Of a stretch of 48,044 nucleotides of DNA, positions 15,905-27,900 are shown in pieces. Position numbers and translations under genes: made by a program. The first letter of the stretch is position 1. Every line of letters begins with the position of its first letter. The notes beneath the pieces were generated by a model. The model was not told the DNA's origin and made no database searches. It worked only from the letters and a program-made list of their open reading frames with translations. The stretch is from Vulcanimicrobiota bacterium (lineage in GTDB: Bacteria > Vulcanimicrobiota > Vulcanimicrobiia > Vulcanimicrobiales > Vulcanimicrobiaceae), in the NCBI GenBank assembly GCA_027459845.1, contig DAIDGS010000100.1:1-48044 (forward strand), given 5' to 3'.

Positions 15905-17133
15905 GTCAACAGGCACCTTCCGGCGAACTCATTACCCTTGGCATCGGTCCCGAGACGACCTACGGGACGCCCGTCTCGCCAACGGTCTTTCTGATTCCGT
16001 CGACGGACGGCCTCGATGGCACGAACGAACTCGTCCCGCGTCCGGGCGCACGTAAGCGCGTTGGTCAGACCGAGCCGCTCACCGGGCTCTTCACGGGCAA
16101 GGGGAATATCCAGGTCGAGGCCGACCCGGACTCGCTCGGCTCGCTGCTGCTGCTCGCGTGCGGCGCCGAAGCCATCGCGGTCAACGCAAACAACCCGAGC
16201 GCGCAGACCGTCGCGACCACGCTAGCCTCGTCGATTCCGGCCGGATTCCAGCTCGCCACGCCGGTAGCCATGACGAACATCGTCAAAGGCCAATCGCTCA
16301 CGATCGACACGGGCGGCATCCAGGAAACCGTGAACGTGCGCGCCGTCTCGGCGACCTCGTTCTGGGCCTACTTCAAGTACCCGCACTCGTCAGGTGTCAC
16401 GATCGCGAACGCCGCGGTCGTGCCGGCCTACAATCACACGTTTTCGCTCGCATCGCCGCGCCTCTCGTTCACCGCACAACAGAACGACGTGCTCTCGGCG
16501 AAGAACGCCTTCGGCTGCAAAATCGCGCAACTGAGCTTCAAGGTAAGCCCGAAGACCGTGCTCGAAGCGATGGCGCAGATCGAGTATCAGGGCGAAGCGG
16601 CAGTCGGGTCGCCGACGTCGCCCACATTCTCGACGCTGCAAGGCTTCATCTTCGAGACGGTCGGCAACTCGGTGAGCTTCAACGGCGGCACGCTCGATCA
16701 AGCCGTGCAAGGCTTCTCGATCGACGTGAACACCGGGCTGATCGTGCAGTATCCCAAGTTCGGCAACGGCCGCTACCGCGGGCAACTGCCAGAGGCGGTC
16801 ACTAAGGTGACCGGCACGCTGGATCTCGCCTTCGAGAGCGACACGGCGCTGCAGAGCTTCTGGGGCCAAATCGGATCGACCGGACCGCAGTCCGACGTGC
16901 TGCCGGTGCCGCTCAACTTCACCTTCGCCTCGAACGACATGGTCAATACGGCGGTAGCCTACGGGCTGCAGATGATCCTGCCGAAGGCGAAGTTCGAAGA
17001 TGCGCCGGTGGCGCGCAAGGTGGGCGACTACCTGAAGCAGACCGTGAAGTTCACGGCCTCCGAGTCGATCAACGGCGCAGGGGACGACGTGCAGTTCGTC
17101 CTCACGAACGCCTCGTCTGCGGCCTCGTTCTAA
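15901..17133 (+). CDS. Major tail tube protein
   Basis: A 410-residue beta-rich protein after the tail terminator and before the tail chaperones, the canonical place for the tube. It starts MSQQAPSGELITLGIGPETTYG and continues with alternating strands. Residues 120-170 contain a 51-residue insert (TPVAMTNIVKGQSLTID onward) closely similar to one in the head connector gene; such inserted domains decorate tail tubes outside. Length is larger than simple tubes (200-250 residues), consistent with an added domain. Confidence 0.8.
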   Translation: MSQQAPSGELITLGIGPETTYGTPVSPTVFLIPSTDGLDGTNELVPRPGARKRVGQTEPLTGLFTGKGNIQVEADPDSLGSLLLLACGAEAIAVNANNPSAQTVATTLASSIPAGFQLATPVAMTNIVKGQSLTIDTGGIQETVNVRAVSATSFWAYFKYPHSSGVTIANAAVVPAYNHTFSLASPRLSFTAQQNDVLSAKNAFGCKIAQLSFKVSPKTVLEAMAQIEYQGEAAVGSPTSPTFSTLQGFIFETVGNSVSFNGGTLDQAVQGFSIDVNTGLIVQYPKFGNGRYRGQLPEAVTKVTGTLDLAFESDTALQSFWGQIGSTGPQSDVLPVPLNFTFASNDMVNTAVAYGLQMILPKAKFEDAPVARKVGDYLKQTVKFTASESINGAGDDVQFVLTNASSAASF

Positions 17134-17693
17134 TGGCGAGCGCAGAACGTCGCCGCCGCGCCGGTGCCGCGGGAGTCTTCGACGAGGACGAAGTCTTACG
17201 CGCTGCGCCCGCGAAGGCGCCGAAAGCCCCCAACAGCGGGCCGCAGGAGCAAGCGGAGATTCTTCGCGGCAAGCAGTTGGAATACGCCTGCGAGGGCGGA
17301 CGCCGGCTGTTCGTGCCGACCGAGTTCACGATCGGCGACATGATCCACAAGCGCGCGATGGAAGACTTGCACGCCTTCGCGTACCTGGTCGTTACCGAGG
17401 TGCAGATGATCTCGAGTCTCGACTTGGCGTCGCAGCCCGAGCGCATCTTTGCCAAGGAAAACGAGCCGTACCTTTTGGTGACGTTGCTCGCGTCGAACGT
17501 GCGCGACTTCCTGCGCCGAATCGTGCTCAAGGTGGCGTGGGTCATCAATGACAAGGGCGATCGGGAGCGCGCGACGGCTGCCGACTTCGATGGGCTCGAC
17601 GACGCGGCTGCGTTCGAGATTGCGGCGCGCCTGTTGAGCCGATGGGTCGAGGGACTCGCCTCAAAAAACCGCCAGAGGACGGCCCAGGGTTAG
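17133..17693 (+). CDS. Tail assembly chaperone (G-like)
   Basis: A 186-residue protein in the slot of the lambda G chaperone. It starts with ATG sharing the last base of the tube gene stop (TAATG) and has a charged N-terminal tail, a central LRGKQLEYACEGGRRLFVPTEF part and helices afterwards. Near its end a slippery A-AAA-AAC run lets a fraction of ribosomes move to the -1 frame and add a T-like domain. Both products normally bind the tape measure protein during tube assembly. Confidence 0.86.
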   Translation: MASAERRRRAGAAGVFDEDEVLRAAPAKAPKAPNSGPQEQAEILRGKQLEYACEGGRRLFVPTEFTIGDMIHKRAMEDLHAFAYLVVTEVQMISSLDLASQPERIFAKENEPYLLVTLLASNVRDFLRRIVLKVAWVINDKGDRERATAADFDGLDDAAAFEIAARLLSRWVEGLASKNRQRTAQG

Positions 17694-17714
17694 CTTCGGT
17701 CTGCGCCGTCCTCT
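17663..17714 (+). promoter_or_regulatory. Programmed -1 frameshift signal with stem
   Basis: In the chaperone frame the codons read TCA AAA AAC, so the heptamer A-AAA-AAC lies at 17663-17669 with the X-XXY-YYZ phase needed for -1 slippage. Four nt later AGAGGACGGC (17674-17683) is perfectly complementary to GCCGTCCTCT (17705-17714), giving a 10-bp stem and a 21-nt loop. Stem-loops at such spacing increase slippage. Confidence 0.9.
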
Positions 17715-17884
17715 TCCACGCCTTTGGCTGGGACAAGGAAACCGTTTTCGCGCTGACGCCCAGCGAAGCGGAGTTATGGGTCGGATGCGCGCGCGCAGAG
17801 CAGCGCAATCACGCAGAGCTGAATGCGTTCGCACTCCGCGAGGCGGCGGTCGATCTCCTGAAGGACCTTGGACTGGTGAAGTAA
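17663..17884 (+). CDS. Frameshift extension of the tail chaperone (T domain)
   Basis: The second part of the G-T fusion, read in the -1 frame after the slippery site and encoding KKPPEDGPGLASVCAVLFHAFGWDKETVFALTP and a helical tail of about 72 residues in total. The extension has no own convincing start; an in-frame ATG at 17642 has no ribosome site. The T domain recruits tube subunits onto the tape measure in lambda. Codon use and length are normal for such extensions. Confidence 0.84.
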   Translation, partial: KKPPEDGPGLASVCAVLFHAFGWDKETVFALTPSEAELWVGCARAEQRNHAELNAFALREAAVDLLKDLGLVK

Positions 17885-17887
17885 GGC

Positions 17888-20800
17888 ATGGCGAACACCT
17901 CTACCGATAACCTGGCCGTTCGGATCACCGCAATCAACGATGGGGCGACTGCGGTGCTCGAAGACGTGCGCGCGCGGATCGCGCTCATCGAGAAGGACCT
18001 CGGCGGTCTTGGTGCGGCATCGCTTGCGAGCACGGCACCGCTCAAGGCAAGCGCAGCCGAAACCGCCGCGGCCATGACGGTGACGGGCGCAGCGGTTGAT
18101 AAGACGGGCGAATCGGTCAAGCGCGCCGCGGAGCAGGCGGTGCTGGCCGGCGGCGCCTTCAACGATTTGAAGGGTGTCGCGGAAGACCTCTCGTCGCACG
18201 TCCGCACCACCGAAATGGCGTTCGGCGCGCTGAACCTGAAGACCGGGCAGGCTGCGGTAAAGGTCAACGGCCTCTTGCAGCTCTTCGCCGGCTTCGGCTC
18301 GGCTGCTGCGCCTCTTGCTGCAGCGGCTGCGGGCATCGTCGGGATATTCGCTGGGTTCGAAGTGGCGAAGAACGCGGTGACGGCGGCCGCAACGCTCCAG
18401 CAGTCGATGATGCTGCTCGGACAAACGGTGAAGAATCAGGGCGGCGATTGGGGCGCGCTCTCGTCCAAGGTGAAGGCGTTCGCGGACCTTCAAGAAGAGA
18501 CGACGACGCAGTCGAATGTCGCAGTCATCGACTCGATGCGCCTGCTCACCTCGGGCGGCATGTCGCTGTCCGACGCGATGAAGAGCGTGCGCGTGGCCGA
18601 GGACGCATCGGCGGCAACGGGATTGAGCCTGACGGCCGTCACGCGCGGCCTGATGGAGGCCGAGCACGGGCGCACGCAGATTCTTTCGGAACTCGGTATC
18701 GGAACGCGCGAGCAGATGAAAGAGGGTCTGACGTACCATCAGATTCTGCAACTCATCGAAAAGGACATGGGCGGCGCGGCATCGGCTGCGACGAAGACAC
18801 TCACCGGAGCGATGCTGGCGCTGGGTTCGGCGTGGGAACATCTCATGCAAGACCTTGGCAAGCCGTTCCTCGGGTTACTCGCCACCATCGTGCTACAACT
18901 CGACGCCGTAATCACCAAGATGGACCCGTCGTTGACGAAGGCGTTCGCGCAGATCGAGCAATCCGCGGCGAAGTCGATGCCGGCGATCATCGCCTTTTTC
19001 GACCAGGGCTACCGCACGCTTCGCGCGCTTGGGACGCTCATCGTTCACGATGTCGTCCCCGCCATCTCGCTGGTATGGGACGAACTGCGAAAGGCTGGCG
19101 CGCTGTTCGCCAGCGCGATCGGCGAGAACACGCTGAATCCTTGGAAAATGCTTCGCGACGCCATTCGCACTACTGGCGAGGCGATTTCGGTGGTGACGGG
19201 GATCGTCAATCACATGCGCCCGGTCTTGGAGGCGGTCTTTGTCGTCCTGATTGCCTCGAAAGCGCTCGCCGCGCTCGGCGCGTTGCGGATCGCCTTTATC
19301 GACGCTTTTTCGGCCGGGTTGCTTTCCGCGATCGGGTTGGTTGAAGGGGCGATCACGCTGCTCACCGGAATCGTCTCGCGCGGGCTCATTCCGACGCTGA
19401 CGGCGCTCGTCGCCGAAGAGTCGGTCGCCACGTTCGGCCTGAACGTGCTCTCTGCGGCCGTTATCACCACTGCGGTCTATGCCTTCACGCATTGGACCTC
19501 GGTCATCGCGACAGCAGAACGCGCTTTGGCCGATCTGGCCGAGACGTTCCGCGCCGTCGTCTCCATCATCAGCTTCGGCCATCTGCACCTGCCGGGAACG
19601 TCCGAGGCGGACATCACCGCGATGCGTGAGGCCGCAGCTCAGGAATCCGGTCAGGCGACGCCATGGTCCCTCGCGCAGGAGTTCAAAACTCACGCCGCGC
19701 AGCATGGCGCCGCGGAGCCTTTGAATCCAGCGAACACGAACACCGGCTACGACGGCAGCACGGCGCTGCCCAAAGCGCTCAAGGGCGCAAAAGGCGCCGG
19801 CGCGGGCTCCGGGTTCAACCCGAGCGACGTCCTCATTAGCCCGCAGGACGCAACCGCTTCGGCCAACGCGCTCAACGCCTACAAGTCCTCGCTCGATGCG
19901 GTCGCGCAGGCCAACGCGGTGCTCGGCGAGTCAGTCGATCGCTCGATGACGAGCCAAAAAGCATCGGAAGAACACCTGCAGGCGCTGGCCGCGGCGTCGA
20001 GCGCCGCCAAGAGCGACATCCAATCGCTTTCGCACGTCATCAACGATGTCGAACGGCCGGCGCTGCTCGCGAGCGAGGCAGACGTTAAGGCGAAGTACGC
20101 CGCCTACGTCGAGACGACGAACGCGCTCAACCATCTCGAAGCCGCCATGAAAGGGAAGGCGAAGCTCGACGAAGAGGACAAGGCGCGCATCAACGCGGCC
20201 AAAGAGGCGCAGCGCCAGGCGACTGCGGCGTACCACGAAGCCGACGTTGCCTTGAAAACGCTGACCGCCACCATCACGAAGCACGAAGCGGCGCTTGGCA
20301 AAGACGAAAAGGCGGTTCAGGCAAACATCACCGCGCAAGACGATCTCTACAAGCAGTATAACGACGAGGTTCAGAAGTCGAATCAGAACCTCAAAGATCA
20401 GGAAGCGACCTACAAGAAGTCGCTCGCGGACCAGCTCGCCTACTGGAAGCAGCGCCTTGCGGTCGCGCAGGCCGGCGGCGAGGGCGAGCTGCAAGAGGTC
20501 GCGTCGATTCAGAGCAAGATCAACGGCATCTACCTGAGCGAGTACAAGAAGGAAATCGACGAGCAGCAGGCGGCCGAGAAGCAGCGCGAGGCCATCATGG
20601 CGCAGTACCTCACGCGCTTTACCGATACGTTCCTGGAGGGAACGGGATCGCTGCGGAAGCGGCTGCAGTCCATGTGGAAGTCGATCTACGACGACTTCGT
20701 GAAAATGCTCGAGCAGATGCTGCTCAAGAGCCAGCTCTTCACGGGACTCTTCGGAGGCGGTGGTGGTGCGTCGAGCGCGTCGCCTTTTGGAATAGGCGCT

Positions 20801-21934
20801 GCGAATACCGGCGTCGGGACCGGCGCCTCGCAGTATGGCGTTCTGGGCATGTTTCTGGGCGCGAGCGGCGCGCAGCAAGCAGTCGCGCAACTCCCGACCA
20901 GCGGCGGCATCATCGGCACGTTGACCGGAACGACGGAATCGGTGAGCGTCGGGTCCGGCGCGCAAGGGAGTGCAAGCGGCGCTGCGGCCCGCGGCGGCTT
21001 TAGCGGCGGCTTTAGCGCCGGCTCGATCTTGCAGGGCGCGGCGATCGGCGGGGGCGTCGCAAGCGCACTTGGCGAGAACGCTACTGGCGGTAGCATCGGA
21101 GGCGCCCTCGGGGGCTTGCTTGGGATTGCCTTGCACGCCAATCCTCTCATCGGCGCCGGAATCGACGTGCTCTCTAGTATCCTCGGCGGCCTCTTCGGCA
21201 ATCACACGACGCCGGCGCAGCAGCCCGACGTATCGGAGCCGACCTACGGGACGCCTTGGACCTACGGACAGTTCGTCGCCGACGTCACCGGCGCGCCGGG
21301 CATGTTCAACGGCAGCGACATCTCGCCGCAGTCGGGTGATTGGGGGCAGAGCAGCCTCGCGCAGCAGCTCTCGCAGGACCTCAAGAACCTGCCGGTGGGC
21401 AACAATCAGGCGCTCGAATCGATCACCAAGATTCTCGAGACGCTGAATCCGTCCGGCTCGGCCGCCGGCTTTAACATCGTCTCCGAGTCGCAGGGGATGT
21501 TCACGCTCGGCAGCGGCCAGAAAATCTCCGTGCAGCAGTACATGGACGAGGTGAACCAGTTTCTCTCGGCCTACACCGCCGCCGGCGGCGTATCGGGTGC
21601 GCCGGTGTATACCATCTCGCGCAGCTACCCGAACTTCAACCTGGCGACGGCGACCGATGCAAACGGGAACGTCGTGGTCAAGGGCGGCCAGCCGGTCAAC
21701 CCGACGAACCCTGCGCCGGGAAGCCCGGTGAACGGCGTGAATCCGGTTTCCGGGGCCCCGCCGATTAGCATTCACGTCGACTTCTCGGGCGCGCACATCG
21801 TCGGACCGGGCGGCCTTGATACGGTCATCACCGAGATCGAGCAAGCGCTGCAGCGCGCGCAAGCAGGGCAGGTTCCGGGCGCGTACAGCACGGCCTTCGT
21901 GGGGAACGGCGCAAAGAAGAGCTGGCCGATATGA
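17888..21934 (+). CDS. Tape measure protein
   Basis: A 1348-residue protein that sets tail length. It shows the expected mix: heptad-rich helices in the first 800 residues, hydrophobic membrane-like segments (about residues 115-165 LLQLFAGFGSAAAPLAAAAAGIVGIFAGF, and again near 430-510), and Gly/Ser-rich low-complexity parts near 970-1110. The long helical run from about 590 to 930 (AYHEADVALKTLTATITKHEAALGK) is coiled coil. From the usual 0.15 nm per residue one expects a tail of roughly 200 nm, a rough estimate. It is the longest gene next to the tip gene and follows the chaperone pair. ATG with GAAGTAAGGC upstream. Confidence 0.92.
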   Translation: MANTSTDNLAVRITAINDGATAVLEDVRARIALIEKDLGGLGAASLASTAPLKASAAETAAAMTVTGAAVDKTGESVKRAAEQAVLAGGAFNDLKGVAEDLSSHVRTTEMAFGALNLKTGQAAVKVNGLLQLFAGFGSAAAPLAAAAAGIVGIFAGFEVAKNAVTAAATLQQSMMLLGQTVKNQGGDWGALSSKVKAFADLQEETTTQSNVAVIDSMRLLTSGGMSLSDAMKSVRVAEDASAATGLSLTAVTRGLMEAEHGRTQILSELGIGTREQMKEGLTYHQILQLIEKDMGGAASAATKTLTGAMLALGSAWEHLMQDLGKPFLGLLATIVLQLDAVITKMDPSLTKAFAQIEQSAAKSMPAIIAFFDQGYRTLRALGTLIVHDVVPAISLVWDELRKAGALFASAIGENTLNPWKMLRDAIRTTGEAISVVTGIVNHMRPVLEAVFVVLIASKALAALGALRIAFIDAFSAGLLSAIGLVEGAITLLTGIVSRGLIPTLTALVAEESVATFGLNVLSAAVITTAVYAFTHWTSVIATAERALADLAETFRAVVSIISFGHLHLPGTSEADITAMREAAAQESGQATPWSLAQEFKTHAAQHGAAEPLNPANTNTGYDGSTALPKALKGAKGAGAGSGFNPSDVLISPQDATASANALNAYKSSLDAVAQANAVLGESVDRSMTSQKASEEHLQALAAASSAAKSDIQSLSHVINDVERPALLASEADVKAKYAAYVETTNALNHLEAAMKGKAKLDEEDKARINAAKEAQRQATAAYHEADVALKTLTATITKHEAALGKDEKAVQANITAQDDLYKQYNDEVQKSNQNLKDQEATYKKSLADQLAYWKQRLAVAQAGGEGELQEVASIQSKINGIYLSEYKKEIDEQQAAEKQREAIMAQYLTRFTDTFLEGTGSLRKRLQSMWKSIYDDFVKMLEQMLLKSQLFTGLFGGGGGASSASPFGIGAANTGVGTGASQYGVLGMFLGASGAQQAVAQLPTSGGIIGTLTGTTESVSVGSGAQGSASGAAARGGFSGGFSAGSILQGAAIGGGVASALGENATGGSIGGALGGLLGIALHANPLIGAGIDVLSSILGGLFGNHTTPAQQPDVSEPTYGTPWTYGQFVADVTGAPGMFNGSDISPQSGDWGQSSLAQQLSQDLKNLPVGNNQALESITKILETLNPSGSAAGFNIVSESQGMFTLGSGQKISVQQYMDEVNQFLSAYTAAGGVSGAPVYTISRSYPNFNLATATDANGNVVVKGGQPVNPTNPAPGSPVNGVNPVSGAPPISIHVDFSGAHIVGPGGLDTVITEIEQALQRAQAGQVPGAYSTAFVGNGAKKSWPI

Positions 21935-24900
21935 TTACCGACGTTCGCGTCACCATCTACGACCCGTTCATGGCGAACGTCCTGTGCCTCGATGCGGTAT
22001 CGCTCGGCGAGATCGGGAACAACTCCCCGATTAAGTACACCGATACGCCGGTAGGCTGCGCGGCCGCGGAGATCCCGGTCGCGCTCACGTTCTCGGAGGT
22101 GGTCGCGCGCGGGTACTACCGCGCCTACAACATCGTCGAGATTAGCACCGCGGATAACTACATGACCGCGCCGTCTTTGGCCGGCGCGACGAAGATTTAC
22201 CTCGACGCGAATACGCCGTTCAACGGCTCGCTCGAGCCCGATACGCAGCAGGTCTACTTCTGGGACGGCGCCACCCTGACGATGGGCGTTCCCGTGACGG
22301 GTTCCGGCTCGGACTCGGGCGGCCCCTATATCACGGTGGGAACGCCGATGGCCGGCGGCGGCAATCCCGCGACGTTGCCCGCCTACGGCGCGGGGACCTA
22401 CGTCGGGCGACGGCGGTACTGCGGGCGCATCATGCGCCGGCAGCGGCCAAACTCGCGCAACCCGCTTACGCGCCTCACGCTGACGGGTCTGGGCGTTACT
22501 GGCGGCATGTTCGATCATGCGGTGGGAACCTTCAGCTTTACCGCCTACGACCACGGCCAAGCCATCTGGGAGTGCCTCTCGCAGTTCTCCAACCGCGCGG
22601 GCTGGAACGTGCTCACCCTTTCGCAGTCGAACTTCCCGAACGTCGATGCGTCGGTGACGGCCACCCTCTCGCAGCCGACCGTTGTGGGCGCGACGAAGTT
22701 TTACGTCTCGTCCGCAGCCCAGTTCGCGCCGCAGGATTCGGTCACGATCGATCCGACCGGGAACGCCGACGTGCTCACCATCGGATCGGTGAGTACCAGC
22801 GGCAACTTCTTCGAGACGACCACCGCAGCGCAGTACGGCCACGCCGCCGGCGTCGACGTGACGATGCCCACCGGCGACGGCTTTACCGGCACCATGAGCG
22901 AGTCGCCCGTCTCGCAGATGGTCAACGAGATTCTGACGGCTATTCCCGGCGATATTTGGGTCGTCCGCACCGGGCACGATCGCACGCCGCGGCTCATCCG
23001 GCTCTACACCTCGTCGACCAATAGCTACGCCTACAACGTCACGCTCCCGCAGGGCGTCCTGACCTACGAGCCTCTGAACGTCACGGTCACCGACGAGGAC
23101 GCCTCAAACCTCTTCAACTCGATCGAGGTGATCGGCGACACCGATCCGACCACCGGGCAAAGCTCGAAGGCCATCGCTCAGGATGCCAACTCGATCGCGC
23201 TCTTCGGCCAGGTCGACGCTGCGCCCGTGACGGTAACTGGCCTGAAGAGCACCTCGGACTGCATTAACTACGGGGTCGGGCTGATTAACGAGTCGTCCCT
23301 GCCGGTCAGTAACGATTCGTTCCGGGTCTGCGTGCGGAACGATTCGACGGTGCTTAACGCGCCGGTCGGAATCTCGAACGGCGACGTCGTCCTTGGCGTG
23401 AGCGCCGTGACGGTCACCAACTTCGACGACACCGGGACGGTGCGGAACATGATCCCGGATTCGGAGTTCGAGTACACCTACGCATCAGATCCCACCGAAA
23501 AGAAATGGGGCAACGCACCGAACGGCGGCACCTACGAGACGATGGTCTTTGCTTCGGGCGCCGGCCCGAACGGATCAAACGCCATCAGTTACACCGGAAC
23601 TGGCGCATCCGCGACCGACTCGCTGGCGTCGGACCCGTTGCATATCGCCGCGGGGCGCGTCTACATCTTCTCCTGTTACGTCGATGCGACGTATGCCTCG
23701 GGAGCCGACTTGCTCGTTGGGCTTTTCGACGACCAGATGCTCACGCCGTATGTGACGATCTCCGTTCCTCCGGGCCAGAAGGGTCGCTTCACCTCGGCAC
23801 CTTTTACGGTGTCGAGCGGCGTCACCATAACGCGCTGCGAGTTTGCGCTCAACGGCGCGACGGTGACTGCCGGCAAGCTGGCCATCTTCTCGCAGCCGCA
23901 GTGCGAGCCAGGCTCCTACGCGAGCGACTACGTCGCCAACGCCGCGACGCCCAACGTGTACGGGCTCGTCTCGACGGTGACGACCACGATCGATCCTTCG
24001 GCCGACCGCTATCAGGACGTGAAGTTCGCGGCCGTCGAGCCGGACTGGAACGCGGCGATGGCCGAGCGGGCGCAGGGCCTGGCGAATGCGCTGCGCGCAA
24101 ACCTGAAGCCGCCGACGAATATCGACCAGTACTGCATCTCCGCGGGGGCGTACGTCTACGACGCCAAGCACCACCTGGCTATTCCGACCTCGGGGCTCGT
24201 GGTCAATCCGCCGGCGTTCCTGGCGCTCTTTGCCCAGGGGACCAACATCGTCTCGATTACCTCGCCGACTTTCACTTGCCAGGCGTCGCAAACGAACTGG
24301 GCGTGGCTGAATCCCGACACCACCTGGACGGTCAAGCAGGATCCCTCGCCGGTGTCCGGGTCGATTCTCTACGGCGTCTTTCAGACCAACGCGACGGCCG
24401 TCATCGGGCAGATTGCGAAGGCGTCGATCGGCGTGATGAAGATCGGGGTCGGAAACATCAACGTCGCGACGGACTTGCCCGCGCCGGTCCTCTCGGGCTC
24501 CGCAACGGTTGCGAACGTCGCCTCGTCGACGCCGTTCCAGGCCGACATTTCGGCGACCTTGACGCTCACCAACGCGCCGCAGGACGCATCGGCGTTTGGC
24601 TTGGCGTTCTTCGCGAAGGAACACTCGCAATCGGTCTGGTCGCCTGACGGGGAGATCAACCTCGACGGGCTGCCCAATCCGCCGGCGACGCAGACGAACC
24701 TCAACTACGTCTACGCGCGCATGGCGAACGGAAAAGCCTACGACTTCGCCGTGTGCTACATTGGGCTTGCCGGCTACGGGCCGTTGACCACCATCGCGAC
24801 GAACTTCACGGCGCAGACGATTTTGGTCACGACGCCCTACCTCACGAATGGGCAGCCGATTACCCCGACGATTGCCGCCTCGCCGACGATCACCAACGGC

Positions 24901-27900
24901 ATCTCTCCCAACGGGGTTTCGGCCGAGGTGACGTTGACGTTCACCGCGACGAATATGCCGACCGACGGCACCTTAGCGCGGGTAGTCATCTTCGCGCGCT
25001 TGTCGCCTTCGGCTCCGGGGCAGAGCGGCGCAAGCGGCAACTGGGCGGAATACGGCGGCGAGAACTCTCCCTACATCGGGCAAAGCAACCCTTCGGCGAG
25101 CGCGTCGTTCACGATGGGGATCGCGGACCTCACCAACGGCAGCTACTACGACTTCGGCTTGGCGTATGAAGACTCGCCGGGGCACCGCTCGAACATCACG
25201 CAGATCAACAGCTCGGCATGGCAGGCGAGCACGATCAACCTTGGGGTAGGTTCGCTGCCGACGATTCCGGCGAACACGTACATGACGGCCGTCGGCAGCG
25301 TGACGGGGTACACGGCGGTCAACGGCGGTGCGTATCACGCGAAGTTCTCGGTAACGCCAACGGTCAACGTGCCTGCTGGCGAGCCGGCGTTCTCGAAGTG
25401 GGGGACGGGCTTCGTCATCCTCGCGATCGTGAACGATACGGGGACGCCGTATGTCGAAACGAAGCTCTCCGACTGCGCCATCGTCGGGGAGATTCCCGCG
25501 GCCGGATGGTCGGGCGCGACGTTGTACGGCGTGACCTCAGGGCTTTCCGCCGGGCACGCCTACCAGCTCTACATCACGGCAATCGACTCGCAAGGCAACG
25601 TGATCGAAGACCCTAACACGCCCGGATCGTTTAACGTCGATCAGTACTTCGCGATGACCGTCGCGCAGTACATCGGTCAGGGTGCGGTGCTCGACACGCC
25701 GAACCTCTGCATCGACTCGAACTTCGACTACCCGATGAACGGGTCGAGCCACGGCTTCAACTCATCGGGCTTTGCCGGCGGCGACAAGTTCTGGGTGACC
25801 TACTACGCAGACGGCATCACGTTTCTGCTGGCGCGCGAGAGCAGCACCGGGAATGCGGCAAACTCATGGCTGAAGCGGCCTGACAGCGACCTGGGCCGGA
25901 ACTATCAGATCATGAGCGAGCCGGTGCTGCTCCAGGCCAACGTGACGTATGTGCTCTCGGCCTATATCGACGCGACGACGTGCGAGACGAGCAGCAACGG
26001 CGGCCTTACGCCGATGGTGGCGATCGTCAGTTCAAACTACGATCCGCAGGTGCATTCGGGGCACGATGGTGGGAACAACGGGAGTTCCACCGATATTCTC
26101 GCGTTCGTGGCGCAGGCGTATGGCAGCAACGCGCCGCTCTACGTCACGTACACGCCCACGGCGAATACCGAGGTCTGCGTGCTCTTTGCGTCGCGCGGGT
26201 GCAAGGTGGCGAGCAGCGTGTTGGTCTTCGGGCAGCCGATGCTGCAGAAAGGGTCGCTGCCGGGTCCGTATCACGCGGGGGCGCGCGACAAGAAGCCGCG
26301 GCCGGCGGCCGGGGTTGCCTCGACGTGGACCGACTCGAACGGCCCGGCGGATACGCAGGGCGGGATTCCTTTGGGCACGGGTGGCGGCATCGTGCCGCAC
26401 GAGACGCTTTCCTGGCAGGTGCAGGGCATCGTCGATAGCGCCGGGCCGAACCTGTTGGCCAGCGAGTTCCCCAACGGCAAGATTCAGCCGGACGGCTCGC
26501 TGACCAATGTGAACGGCGAATCGAGTGCGACGCTCTATCCGCTGGTTGCCGGGCAGCCGTTCACGGCGAAGGCCGAGATCAAGAAGGCCAGCGGCTCGGC
26601 AACCTCGACGCTGCTGATCGGCAACCAGACCAACGGCTACGGCGCGCAGTACGATGGCACCCCGAACGCCTTTCTGATCCGATGGCTGAACGGTACGGCC
26701 AGCGTCGTCTCGTCGCTCGATGTCGGGCCTTCAGGCGACGTACTCTCGCGCTCGTTGCGGCTGACCGTGACGCCCGGCTCGCCCAACGTCCTCGAAGCCT
26801 CGGTCGGCCAGTTCTACTTCTCGGCCACCGATAGCGGTATCTCGTTCACCGAGATCGCCGCGCCGGCTGCTCCTACCCTCTCATCCCAAGCCGGCGGCAC
26901 GCTCCCGCCCACGACCTACTACGTCAAGACCACCTACGTCGGCACCACCGCAAGCGGCATGGGCGAAACGACTGCGAGCGCCGAGAGTTCGCTGGCCGTT
27001 GCGGCAGACGACGTGCTGGTCGTCGATTCGCCCGAAGCCGCGCAAGGCGCGCTCTACTACAACGTGTACGCTGCAACCGCAACGGGCGCCGAAGAACTCC
27101 AAGCCTCGAACGTCGCGATCGGCACGAACTGGGTCATGCCCACCTCCGGGCTCGTCTCGGGTGCAGCGCCGCCGGCGACGAATGCGACCGGAGCGCCGTG
27201 GCCCGTCACCGTCTACACGGGCGGCGCGACCGGCATCCTGCGCCACTACTCCGCTTCGGCATCGGCGTTCCACCGCACCGCGGTCCACCCGGACTACCAA
27301 GTCACCGTGAACGACGGCGGCGGCATCGACCTCTCGTCGAACCTGCACCGCAACCGCGTGCTGGACTACATCTCCGACACGGCCACCCGCTCGGGCGTGC
27401 TGACCTCGGAGACGGCCGGTGCATCGGGTGCTCGCACCGTTGCGCGGGTAAACGACGGCACGACGATCCGCACCGCCGGCATCATCGGCACGGCACTTGC
27501 CGCGAGCGCCGACACGTTCGGCTCCGCAGTCAACTACGGCCAAATTCACCGGCTGCACCTCGACCAAAGCGGCGAGCCTTCAGGGACGAATCTGCTCTGG
27601 AACCCGACCTTCGCGAACGGGACGGGGGCTTGGACGCGCAGCGACTCAGGTTCTCCGACGATGGATTGGTACACCGATTCGTATGGTGGCGCACGCTTGG
27701 CGTGCGGTGCCTCGACGCTCCCCAACAATGCCTTCTCGCTCTTTTACCAAGACGTGAGTGTCTTGGAAGCGCCAATGGTGATTAGCGGCATCATCGAGTG
27801 CGAAGGGCTGAACGGCGTATCCGTATACGTTGACGTGACCGACCACACGCAGTCGAATGTCTACGCGCGGTACACCTTCAACGCCTCGGGCTCGGTGCGT

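Noticed and set aside
19931-21862. 643-residue minus-strand open frame opposite the tape measure gene
   Set aside because: Shadow frame in high-G+C DNA with no recognisable domain or ribosome site; the tape measure frame is well supported.
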